Source: a virus. Taken from it: a DNA stretch of 25,799 nucleotides. This document shows, in pieces, positions 13,362 through 20,793 of the stretch (positions are counted from its first letter, which is position 1; each line of letters starts with the position of its first letter). The position numbers were made by a program, and so were the translations under genes. The stretch is taken from positions 1 to 25,799 of the IMG/VR virus record IMGVR_UViG_3300040809_000708; one strand, 5' to 3'. A model generated the notes under the pieces. That model was not told the origin of the DNA. It saw only the letters and a list, made by a program, of their open reading frames with translations, and did no database searches.

Positions 13362-14352
13362 GAAAGAACTAATTAGGCAATACATCGAAGAGAACCAGCT
13401 TCACAACGAGCCTAAACGTACTATTGCTAGAATGGTTGTCAGAGCCTTCCCCGAAGTGTTTGAACAAACCGACAAGCAAATAAATAGCGTTAGGCGGCAA
13501 GTGACTGGTATTCTTCCTTGCAACAAAATCACAAAGGAGAACAGAAAGAGGGTAGAACGAGGAATTGAAGCGTTAATCCCTAGAGCGTTAAAGAAGGGTT
13601 CTAAGACCTTTAAATTACCTGAAGGCACTTGGATAATACTTAACGACATTCACTTTCCCTACCACGATGAAAAAGCCCTTAAAACGGCTTTAATGTACGC
13701 CAAAGAAAGGGACGTGGACGGTATCCTTTTGAACGGGGACTTGTGTGACTTTTATTCAATTTCTAGCCACGCTAAGAAGTGGGACGGTGTCGACCTGGTG
13801 GGTGAAATAGAAATAGCACAAGAGTTCTTTAGCGGACTAGTAGAAGAGTTCCCGAAGGCTAAGATTGTTTGGAAGCTAGGTAACCACGAGAACCGACTAT
13901 TCAGGGACTTAAATAAGAACGCTCCTTATATTGCTGGGCTTCTTTCTATGAACTTCGGTATGAATATGGGGATTGAACAATTCTTCAGAACCAAGGAATA
14001 CGGAATAGAAGTCTTACACGACCAAACCATTATAGACGCTAACGGGCTTCTAGTGTTACACGGTCACGAGTATGGTATTGGTGGGGTTAACCCCTCTAGG
14101 AAGATGGCCCAAGAACTTAAAACATCAGCCATTCAGGGACACCTACACCGCTCAGAGTCTTACAACATTAAGAACGGGCTAGGTCAGGACATTATGTGCG
14201 CTACTATGGGATGTTTGTGTAACTTGAACGCTGACTACTACGGGAAGGCTAAACTTGTTTGGGTTCACGGATTCGGTATGTTAGACATTACACAAGACGG
14301 CTGGGCCTTTGAAAATAAAATAATCATAAAAGGAAACATCTATGGAAACTAA
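13354..14352 (+). CDS. Calcineurin-like metallophosphoesterase
   Basis: The 332-residue product has a complete two-metal phosphoesterase core. Ligands are Asp98 and His100 in LNDIHFPYHD, Asp129 in NGDLCDFY, Asn177-His178 in LGNHENR, His236/His238 in VLHGHEYG and His263/His265 in IQGHLHRS. The first 85 residues are basic and helical (TIARMVVRAFPEVFEQ), resembling a small DNA-binding or helix-turn-helix region. The substrate is unknown; phage members may act on nucleotides, RNA ends or DNA. The start overlaps the preceding gene by eight bases and the end overlaps the next gene by 11. Confidence 0.87.
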   Translation: MTKKELIRQYIEENQLHNEPKRTIARMVVRAFPEVFEQTDKQINSVRRQVTGILPCNKITKENRKRVERGIEALIPRALKKGSKTFKLPEGTWIILNDIHFPYHDEKALKTALMYAKERDVDGILLNGDLCDFYSISSHAKKWDGVDLVGEIEIAQEFFSGLVEEFPKAKIVWKLGNHENRLFRDLNKNAPYIAGLLSMNFGMNMGIEQFFRTKEYGIEVLHDQTIIDANGLLVLHGHEYGIGGVNPSRKMAQELKTSAIQGHLHRSESYNIKNGLGQDIMCATMGCLCNLNADYYGKAKLVWVHGFGMLDITQDGWAFENKIIIKGNIYGN

Positions 14353-14554
14353 GTGCGAACTACTAGCAAGGGGTTGCGATTGCGGCCCTACTGAAATGCG
14401 TAAATGCTTCACAGAGAGCCAACTAGGAAAGAAGGTAATTAGCAGAAGCAAGGCTTTTGTTATGATCGCTTGGCTTGCTACCCTTATGATGGTTCTTAGT
14501 GCTGGCTTTGTTATCCTTGTTGTTACGCTCGTGAAGATGTTTGGTTGTGCCTAG
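14342..14554 (+). CDS. Small membrane protein with cysteine-rich N-terminus
   Basis: The 70-residue product has four cysteines in its first 22 residues (CELLARGCDCG, KCF), followed by one clear membrane helix (about 39-64, AFVMIAWLATLMMVLSAGFV and onward) and a last cysteine. The basic stretch before the helix predicts that the N-terminus stays in the cytoplasm. Function is unknown; superinfection exclusion or membrane remodelling are possibilities only. It contains one of the CACGAGCG words (14526-14533, minus orientation). Confidence 0.65.
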   Translation: METKCELLARGCDCGPTEMRKCFTESQLGKKVISRSKAFVMIAWLATLMMVLSAGFVILVVTLVKMFGCA

Positions 14555-14720
14555 TGGTGTAAGAACTGCTTACTATGCCTTAAAGGACTTCCGACAACGA
14601 GGGAGGGTAATTGAAAAGGGGCAACGAGTCACAAGCATAGATTCGAAGCTTATTAAGTACTACCTTGAGAGAGGTTTCATAGAGAAGAAAGTTGAACGCT
14701 TAAACAAATCAAATGGCTAA
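14547..14720 (+). CDS. Small basic unknown protein, GTG start
   Basis: A 57-residue frame begins with GTG at 14547, overlapping the end of the membrane-protein gene by eight bases, and ends at TAA 14718-14720, overlapping the next start by eight bases. The peptide (TAYYALKDFRQRGRVIEKGQ, SKLIKYYLERGFIEKK) is basic and looks like a winged-helix or small nucleic-acid-binding fold, but I do not recognise it. No ATG is available in frame near the start. Confidence 0.55.
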   Translation: MPSGVRTAYYALKDFRQRGRVIEKGQRVTSIDSKLIKYYLERGFIEKKVERLNKSNG

Positions 14721-14886
14721 ACAAGTAGACCTTACAACGGGCCAAGAAGTACCCTTAGACCCTAAAGTTGTTAAGATAATTAAGGACGAGCCCGTTAGTA
14801 TGGATGACTTCGTTAAGTCGCTTGACGAGGACGAGGAAACAACGTGCAACCTGGACAACGAGGACTGCGAAGCTTGTGGGTCTTAG
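14713..14886 (+). CDS. Small acidic unknown protein
   Basis: A 57-residue frame from ATG 14713 to TAG 14884-14886. The first part is ordinary (MAKQVDLTTGQEVPLDP); the second is very acidic (FVKSLDEDEETT) and ends with three cysteines (CNLDNEDCEACGS), perhaps a metal site. It is the last gene of the plus block. Its stop codon overlaps the stop of the converging minus-strand gene by three bases, so there is no intergenic terminator between the two blocks. Confidence 0.6.
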   Translation: MAKQVDLTTGQEVPLDPKVVKIIKDEPVSMDDFVKSLDEDEETTCNLDNEDCEACGS

Positions 14887-15080
14887 TCTAGGTATTTTAC
14901 CAAGCTAGAATCTACCCTTACGCTATCAGCAGAAATATAAACGGTGTCGTGGGGTAGGTGTTCTACGATGTCCCTCTCTAGGGTAGGTAAGAAGAACTTA
15001 ACCTCGATCCACGCAAACAAGGAGAACGCAAGGAGCGCAATGATAGCAAACTGAAGACCTTCCCAAAGTAGCTTGTTCAT
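14883..15080 (-). CDS. Small membrane-anchored protein of the lysis region
   Basis: The 65-residue product has one N-terminal membrane helix (about 8-27, LQFAIIALLAFSLFAWIEV) and a short soluble tail (ERDIVEHLPHDTVYISADS). It overlaps the holin candidate at ATGA and is last in the lysis cluster. The plan (short N-terminal anchor with outside tail) could fit a small holin, antiholin or inner-membrane spanin, but the tail is too short for a typical i-spanin. Function is inferred from position only. Confidence 0.6.
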   Translation of the reverse strand: MNKLLWEGLQFAIIALLAFSLFAWIEVKFFLPTLERDIVEHLPHDTVYISADSVRVDSSLVKYLD

Positions 15081-15340
15081 TTGCTAAAGAACTTATCGTA
15101 GAACGCTTCTACTACTTTGAGTCCTCCGAACCCTACTATAAAGGCCGTTCCGTATTGTGAGGAACCCTCTAGGCTCATATACTCAATGATAACGGGGCTG
15201 AGGTAATTAGCCGACATCGTACCAGTTACCACGCTAAGAAGTTGTTCCTTAATGGATCGCTTCTTTTTAATTGTAATGAGAGAGCCAAAAAAACCGCCAA
15301 TCATTAGTCCTATGTTAATTCCAATTTCATTGAGGCTCAT
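15077..15340 (-). CDS. Putative holin
   Basis: The 87-residue product has a hydrophobic glycine-rich helix near residues 6-23 (GINIGLMIGGFFGSLITI), a basic loop (KKKRSIKEQ) and further hydrophobic stretches (SVVTGTMSANYLSP, TAFIVGFGGLKVVE). This layout fits small phage holins with two or three membrane segments. I choose ATG 15340, whose first base is the last base of the endolysin stop (TAATG); a TTG upstream is the alternative. Position directly after the endolysin supports the call. Confidence 0.65.
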   Translation of the reverse strand: MSLNEIGINIGLMIGGFFGSLITIKKKRSIKEQLLSVVTGTMSANYLSPVIIEYMSLEGSSQYGTAFIVGFGGLKVVEAFYDKFFSK

Positions 15341-15693
15341 TAGTATAACCAAATTACGTCAGGTGATTTATCTAGGTCAATATCCAAGTGAATGAAGGTC
15401 TTCGCTATTCCTATTCTGTCAAAGCCCAGCCTTAACGCTTCGTCAACTATTGTAAACCTCTTAGCGGACTCAGTACAATGAATGTCAACGGCTAGGCCCT
15501 TTAGGTGACTTGAGTTAGGTGAACCACCAACCGCCTTATTCCTTGCTTCTGTTCTTACGCCTGAATTGATCTTCAGCGGAAACCCACAATTGCCCCTTAA
15601 CTCGTCTAGCATAGTTAAAAGACTTTCATCCATCAACTCACCGCTTCCAGGTTTGTCGGGGCTATCGAACTCTTCTAGTTTAAAGTACCTCAC
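15340..15693 (-). CDS. Endolysin, M15-family peptidase
   Basis: The 117-residue product is a zinc D-Ala-D-Ala-type peptidase (M15_3), which should cut peptide cross-links in the cell wall at lysis. The zinc triad is visible: His63 in SSHLKG, Asp70 in AVDIHC and His102 in FIHLDI, with KINSGVRTEARNKAVGG (41-57) before them. The family-typical beginning YFKLEEFDSPDKPGSG fixes the start at a GTG at 15693, overlapping the previous gene by 14 bases. No signal peptide is present, so export needs the holin. Confidence 0.88.
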   Translation of the reverse strand: MRYFKLEEFDSPDKPGSGELMDESLLTMLDELRGNCGFPLKINSGVRTEARNKAVGGSPNSSHLKGLAVDIHCTESAKRFTIVDEALRLGFDRIGIAKTFIHLDIDLDKSPDVIWLY

Positions 15694-15904
15694 TATTCCA
15701 ATCTTCTGTCAGTTCATTAACTAAAGTTAGGCCGCTCTCTTCATCGGGTTCAATGCTATGTGCAACAATCGCCCACTTGCTCCCGTCAGGGTGTTGGCGT
15801 GGGTTCGCCCAGTTGCTTGTGATAGACCCCTTGTACGCCTTCGCCTCGTTCACCTTCGCATTATATGCGTTGCACTCTTCTAATGTTCCGATGTACCAAC
15901 TCAT
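15680..15904 (-). CDS. Conserved-looking small phage protein, unknown
   Basis: The 74-residue product begins MSWYIGTLEECNAYNAKV and contains a WANPRQHPDGSKWAIVAH segment. I know similar short proteins next to tail fibres and endolysins in Bacteroidota phages, without an assigned function. It overlaps the tail fibre stop at ATGA and the endolysin start by 14 bases. It could be a tail-associated or lysis accessory protein. Confidence 0.65.
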   Translation of the reverse strand: MSWYIGTLEECNAYNAKVNEAKAYKGSITSNWANPRQHPDGSKWAIVAHSIEPDEESGLTLVNELTEDWNSEVL

Positions 15905-17664
15905 ACGATGTCGAAATAGGTGTTAATATTCCCCTCGATGCCAGTACCTCCGCCCGTTGTAATCGTTCCAAGGTTTGCGGATTGGTCGGAATCGAAGACG
16001 ATGAGTTCTTGGAGTTTCATATCACTCGCTAAAGTCGTTCCCAATGCGCTGAAAATCTCCAACTCTTGCGACAAATTCAAGGTACTGGGGATATCTGTGG
16101 TGTCGGAAGTAGATGTTCCATTTTTAACCAACTCATGTTTAGACCCACCAACAAACAGATGGCTAAATAGGTGTTGAGAAGTATCTGCCGTGCCTAAATT
16201 GATAGAACTTACTTGTGTTGCATCGTTCAATTTACCTTCAAAATTTCCACTTAATTGTCGGAGGAAAAAATAGCTATCCGCTGCCCCATAAGCACTTGAC
16301 GTAGAGCCGTACGCCATGTCGTTATTTGCACCCGTGACATTATATTTCAGAACGCTAAATACGCTTAATGCAGATACAGAGCCAATTGCACCCGTAGCAG
16401 TTTGCAACACATTGGAGCCGTCTGCATTGATTGCCGCCTTGCCGTTCTCTTCTACCAATGTCCCCCCACTCACAACAAGTGGCTGCTCGGATGCGGTCGC
16501 GTTGGTCGCATCGTTTGACCCTGCTTGGTCGTAGAAGGTTGTTACCGCTCCGTCTGCGGTTAGCTGCTCTATTTTAAAGTTGTCGATTTGACCCTGCATT
16601 GTGCCCGAAAAACCAAAATTGTTATTTCCCGATGATGCAATGGTAAAAGTTTCTACATACGTGCCATTTGCGCTTCTTGTCGTTCCTTGCGCTCCTGAAT
16701 TATAGTTCTCAAACTTTATATCACCACTTACATAATTCAAAATTGTAAAGGTTACTCGAACTTGTTGAGTTTTAAGAGTATTTGTCAACGATGTAAATAC
16801 AATTGTATTGCTTGTGTCAGGAAAGTCTAAAACTCCACCCGTTACTGACGCACTTCCTAAAACTGCCGTATAGCTATAGGTTCCGTCAAACGTATCATTA
16901 AGAAAAGTTGTTTCCTCATTCACAAAAGCAAGAAGAGCCGTACTATCCAAATCTCCGTTAGCATCGAAGCCTATATCTTGCTCGGTGTCATCGGATGACC
17001 TCCTAACCCGTATGGCGTTGTTGTCTTCTCCCTTGGTGAATCTTCTAAGAGAGTAATAGGCCGTGACACCAGCGAAGTTGTCCCCGAATTCCATCGGTGC
17101 AGTTGGTGGGTTGCTTGGCCCAGCTGGGAATTCTGTCTTTACATAGTCCAAAGCCGTACCCCCTACGTTGAGCATTGCGCCCCAAAAGTATATCCTTCGT
17201 GAAACCGCCGTGCCTCCAGCATTCTGAATGAACATTTGAAACGTGCCGCTATTTGCAGCCGTGAAGGTCATTTCATAACGCCCCGTTGATGCACTCCAGG
17301 TAGCCGAAGCCGTGAACGCTGAACCGCCCCCACTACCCCCAACATTGTCCCAATAACGAAGTCTAAAGTTTTCCGTTCCACTTGCTGCCCTTGCCCATAC
17401 GCTAAAGGTGTATTCTGTGCCAGCGGTAAGGGTTACGGTCTGTGCAATTCGTGCAACAGTAGAAGCTTCAAAATCTAACTGCTCAACCGTTTCGTCTGAA
17501 CTCAGAGGGTTAGCTACACCTGACACGTTAGCGTTTACGGCATTCATATTATACCGCACCCATTCCCCTTGATCGCTTTGGTCTAGTTCCTCAGAGCCTA
17601 ACAAAAGGTTAGAAAGCCCACCGCTCTTAGACTTGTAATAATGGTAGAAGTGGTTCAGATTCAT
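15901..17664 (-). CDS. Tail fibre with lectin-like and carbohydrate-binding modules
   Basis: The 587-residue product is probably a receptor-binding tail protein. Residues about 16-180 form a beta-rich carbohydrate-binding-like module (TEYTFSVWARA, IYFWGAMLNVG). Residues 195-248 and 370-587 form a concanavalin/arabinofuranosidase-like lectin common in marine phages, beginning AYYSLRRFTKGEDNNAIRVR and ending IEGNINTYFDIV. In relatives I recall FV followed closely by a W/FYDQSG motif; here a second beta module (about 249-370, FLNDTFDGTYSYTAV to IDNFKIEQL) interrupts this before TTFYDQAGSNDATN. It heads its own transcript if the box at 17669-17676 is a promoter. Confidence 0.8.
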   Translation of the reverse strand: MNLNHFYHYYKSKSGGLSNLLLGSEELDQSDQGEWVRYNMNAVNANVSGVANPLSSDETVEQLDFEASTVARIAQTVTLTAGTEYTFSVWARAASGTENFRLRYWDNVGGSGGGSAFTASATWSASTGRYEMTFTAANSGTFQMFIQNAGGTAVSRRIYFWGAMLNVGGTALDYVKTEFPAGPSNPPTAPMEFGDNFAGVTAYYSLRRFTKGEDNNAIRVRRSSDDTEQDIGFDANGDLDSTALLAFVNEETTFLNDTFDGTYSYTAVLGSASVTGGVLDFPDTSNTIVFTSLTNTLKTQQVRVTFTILNYVSGDIKFENYNSGAQGTTRSANGTYVETFTIASSGNNNFGFSGTMQGQIDNFKIEQLTADGAVTTFYDQAGSNDATNATASEQPLVVSGGTLVEENGKAAINADGSNVLQTATGAIGSVSALSVFSVLKYNVTGANNDMAYGSTSSAYGAADSYFFLRQLSGNFEGKLNDATQVSSINLGTADTSQHLFSHLFVGGSKHELVKNGTSTSDTTDIPSTLNLSQELEIFSALGTTLASDMKLQELIVFDSDQSANLGTITTGGGTGIEGNINTYFDIV

Positions 17665-17668
17665 ACCG

Positions 17669-17676
17669 CTAAAGTA
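17669..17676 (-). promoter_or_regulatory. -7 box variant before tail fibre gene
   Basis: The minus strand reads TACTTTAG, one mismatch from TAnnTTTG, followed by four bases and the ATG at 17664, the same spacing as the other leaderless starts. Confidence 0.4.
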
Positions 17677-17680
17677 AGAC

Positions 17681-18145
17681 CTACCCTCTGCCCCCTAATA
17701 GTCTGTCAATAGCCATATTCAGCACCTTAATACCGAACAGACCAGCAAGCCCCCACATTAGCCACTTAGACCACCAAGGACGATCTTCGTACTTAATAAC
17801 TGGGGGAAGTTCAATCGTTTCTGTTATCCTTATGGTGTCTGACCTACACTCACCCTCAACCCTCAAAGTGTCGTGAATGCGTCTAATCTTAATTCTAAGG
17901 CGTTCTTTCTCTATTGTAATGGTATCTATCGGGAGAGCCACAAAAGTCGTTTCTACGCGTTCTAAGGGCGTAATAATAACCGTGTCCACCACTTGCACTA
18001 TTTCGGGTTGAATAATGGTAGGGTCTTTCTGTATTGCTCTTCTTAGGTGCCAGTTAGCGGAACAAGAGGTTAGGGCCACTAGGCAAATAAGACTAATGAT
18101 CGCTAGAACCTTAATGATGTCGGGGTTGGGTCGTGTTATGGTCAT
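17681..18145 (-). CDS. Candidate unimolecular spanin
   Basis: The 154-residue product has a lipoprotein signal with lipobox LTSC (residues 25-28, Cys28 lipidated) after a hydrophobic stretch (VLAIISLICLVA). A long periplasmic region with beta-forming threonine- and valine-rich segments follows (VVDTVIITPLERVETTFVAL). Near the C-terminus there is a membrane helix (WLMWGLAGLFGIKVLNMA). A protein anchored in the outer membrane by lipid and in the inner membrane by its C-terminus is the definition of a u-spanin, which fuses the membranes in the last lysis step. Position between tail genes is somewhat far from the endolysin. It overlaps the upstream gene at ATGA. Confidence 0.65.
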   Translation of the reverse strand: MTITRPNPDIIKVLAIISLICLVALTSCSANWHLRRAIQKDPTIIQPEIVQVVDTVIITPLERVETTFVALPIDTITIEKERLRIKIRRIHDTLRVEGECRSDTIRITETIELPPVIKYEDRPWWSKWLMWGLAGLFGIKVLNMAIDRLLGGRG

Positions 18146-20793
18146 TCTACTTCTGGTAATAAACCTGGGTCTTCTGGATCTCTAGCACCTGGAGAGTCTG
18201 ACGCTCCATTATTAAGGTTGTACGGGGAAACATTTGGCCTATTAGGTAACTCGGTTACTGGTACTCCCGTTACTTCGTTAGAATCATACTCAAGCCAAGT
18301 CTGTTCCATTATGTTATCCCTAGCTATAAACCTAGAGTTTAAGACAATGTATTGGACTTCACCAGCCGACCCCAAAGGGAAACCAGCCCCCGTAATGGTT
18401 CGACCATATAGGTTAACGTCACTAATAAACGTCATATCGGGCCTTTTAACGGGCTTTTGGTAAATCTGAGCGTGTTTCCTAAGAAGATAGGTAACCAAGG
18501 GCGTGTCTGCCGTTCCCGTGCCGTCCGTCCAATTAGAAGTTTCGTTGTCCCAATCTGTACCATTCCAAGCCCTTGCTTCCGTGGGAACACCCCCAATAGC
18601 GTCATTAATGTGCAAGCTTCCAATATCCTTAACGAGAACACTAAGGCCATTCTGACCCGTTCCTAGGGAGTGTGTGAAGGTGTCAACTAATGGATCATCT
18701 ATAGCGTAAACGGTGGCCCCTTGGGTCAAGTTCCTAAGTCCAGCGGCTTGAATCTGTGAAGAGGTTAGCGTTATTGTGTCCGTGTCAACGTCAGATGTTA
18801 TTGTGTTGGGGTTTTTATCTAGGGCCACTAGCTGAACCTGAACCGTTATTGAGCCTTGACTACCCGAAGGATGCTTAACACCGAACACGCCTAGCCCGTT
18901 ACCCCCTCTAAGGCCGTTAGTGGTATTAATCAAAATGTGTAGGTCTTCCCTATTTGGACTAAGGGCGTTGACGCTAGCTATGACCAATTCATTAGCCGTA
19001 AGCTGACCGAAAGGCCCAAAGGTTGAAAAGTCGGGATAAACGTGACCAGTTGAACCAGTCTTTAGGGTGTCAAAGAAGTTAGTAGCCGCCACGGTATTCC
19101 AACGCTCAGTAGTGTCCCAAGCATTATTTAGGTTGTCGACCCTACCGAAGTTGTGCCCCGAACTGGTGTCCCTATATGGCCCCCAATAGTACGTTTGAGA
19201 GTTGTAAATCGTTGTTACATAAAGGCGAAGTTCTAGCCAACATTCCTTAGTAGTGCTTAGTTGGTTTTCGGCTGGGAATACTCCAGGTACAACGGACAAG
19301 GTTATGTTTCCGCTATCGCTCGTGGTTAAAGTTCCTGAAGCGGCATTATTAGGCAAGGACAAAGGCTCGTTAAGAATCTCTTGCCCAAAGTCTTCCTTCA
19401 GGGTCACTCGGTCAGCGGCTTGTTCGAAGCCAACGGTTAACCCTTGTAGCTTGTCGTTAGTGAACCCCGTGTTGAATATCCTAGTTGAATAGGAAACCCC
19501 CGTGAAGGTTCTAGGGTTGCTAGTGCTACTATCCGTTTCGTAATAATCTCGGTCAAACTCCCGTACTTGTGTTGATTTCGAAACAAGCATCTTAGTGAAC
19601 GGGACAACCTCATAACTACCATTCATCAACCTTATTTGTGAGTTGAAGGCGAACATAATTCTAGTAACTATATCGTACCAGTTGCGCCCATCGAACTCAA
19701 CGCCCTTTCCGTCCCATACCTTATAGAACAAAGGGTTATAATTGTTAATGGTGGTTTCTGCTAGAGTGTCGAACTGAGTGTTATAAGCCCCGTGACCATC
19801 TGAGCGAAGGTCTACCGCACTAACGAGGAAGTCTGTTCCATTACTTAGGTCTAGTGGGTCTACCTCTCTAAGCATTTTAACGAGAACAGAAGAGAAGTTT
19901 CTAGGGTCATCTCCCGTAGCCCACGGTGCGCCTGAAGATATCTCTTTAAGCTTGCCCAACCCATCGAATGCGGTTACTCTAAAGACATAGGGCTGGTGTT
20001 GTAAGTCCACGTTAACCCCGTCCTGGTATACCATACCGAACCACATTAGGTCTTCATCCTCGTACAAGCGAACCCCGAACCTATCTTCTTGGAGTCCCAT
20101 AATGTCAGAGGCCAAGGTTTCAACTGAGGAGTTTTCTACCATTATGCCCATTGAGAATGAGCCGCCCATTATGTGCTTGAGTTGATCGCCCTCGCCTTGC
20201 TCTAGGGTGAACCCGTCACGGTCTAGGGTTAGTTCTAATGGTAGGTCATCAACGTCATAAATCACAACGTCAGCAATGTAGAACTTATCCCCAGCCGTAG
20301 ACGTGAAGTTTAGGTTGTTTGTGATGTTTGAACCTGAGAAGAAGAACCTTGGGTTGGTTGCACCCGTAAAGTTAATACTTATGTCAACCCATTGGTCTGT
20401 TGTTTCTACAAACCCGAAGGTGTCCGCATCGTTATCTACATGTACTCTTTTAAGGGTTGTGTTGGTGCTAGGGATGTAGACCTTTGCCGTAACTCTATAC
20501 TCAGTACCGTTAACCAACCCCACGTTTTTCCTCACGGAGTGTACACCACTTGAGCTAGTTGTTGAATTGAACTCTAGTACATTACTGACACCCCCAAAGC
20601 TAGCCAAACGAGTCGCTGAGTCATTTGCATTAGGTGTGCCCCAACCATCTGTATTAGTGGAGAAGTCCGAAGCCTCTAACGGTGCTGGCGTTTCGTAGTC
20701 ATCATCTATAATGTGAATCTCGAATTCTGCGTCTGTAACGGTTGAAGTGAACTTCGCTTTTGCCCTAATTCTAGTGTCTGAGATTAACGCCAT
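18142..20793 (-). CDS. Tail tip / baseplate hub protein with inserted carbohydrate-binding module
   Basis: The 883-residue product directly follows the tape measure gene, where distal-tail and tail-tip proteins lie. After a short strand (EFEIHIIDDDYE, 24-34) comes a module of about 145 residues (38-182) with the look of a carbohydrate-binding jelly roll (DFSTNTDGWGT, TEYRVTAKVYIP, KFYIADVVIYDV). Then the hub-like sequence resumes (LELTLDRDGFTLEQGEGD, SFSMGIMVENSS, PYVFRVTAFDGLGKLKEI). The remainder is beta-rich and ends in a proline- and acid-rich tail. The family of the hub region is common in Bacteroidota phages but poorly named. TAATG couples it to the tape measure. Confidence 0.78.
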   Translation of the reverse strand: MALISDTRIRAKAKFTSTVTDAEFEIHIIDDDYETPAPLEASDFSTNTDGWGTPNANDSATRLASFGGVSNVLEFNSTTSSSGVHSVRKNVGLVNGTEYRVTAKVYIPSTNTTLKRVHVDNDADTFGFVETTDQWVDISINFTGATNPRFFFSGSNITNNLNFTSTAGDKFYIADVVIYDVDDLPLELTLDRDGFTLEQGEGDQLKHIMGGSFSMGIMVENSSVETLASDIMGLQEDRFGVRLYEDEDLMWFGMVYQDGVNVDLQHQPYVFRVTAFDGLGKLKEISSGAPWATGDDPRNFSSVLVKMLREVDPLDLSNGTDFLVSAVDLRSDGHGAYNTQFDTLAETTINNYNPLFYKVWDGKGVEFDGRNWYDIVTRIMFAFNSQIRLMNGSYEVVPFTKMLVSKSTQVREFDRDYYETDSSTSNPRTFTGVSYSTRIFNTGFTNDKLQGLTVGFEQAADRVTLKEDFGQEILNEPLSLPNNAASGTLTTSDSGNITLSVVPGVFPAENQLSTTKECWLELRLYVTTIYNSQTYYWGPYRDTSSGHNFGRVDNLNNAWDTTERWNTVAATNFFDTLKTGSTGHVYPDFSTFGPFGQLTANELVIASVNALSPNREDLHILINTTNGLRGGNGLGVFGVKHPSGSQGSITVQVQLVALDKNPNTITSDVDTDTITLTSSQIQAAGLRNLTQGATVYAIDDPLVDTFTHSLGTGQNGLSVLVKDIGSLHINDAIGGVPTEARAWNGTDWDNETSNWTDGTGTADTPLVTYLLRKHAQIYQKPVKRPDMTFISDVNLYGRTITGAGFPLGSAGEVQYIVLNSRFIARDNIMEQTWLEYDSNEVTGVPVTELPNRPNVSPYNLNNGASDSPGARDPEDPGLLPEVE

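Noticed and set aside
14547-14886. tRNA genes in the gap between the early and lysis blocks
   Set aside because: No cloverleaf, T-loop GTTCRA or CCA-like end is visible; two coupled small reading frames fill the gap.
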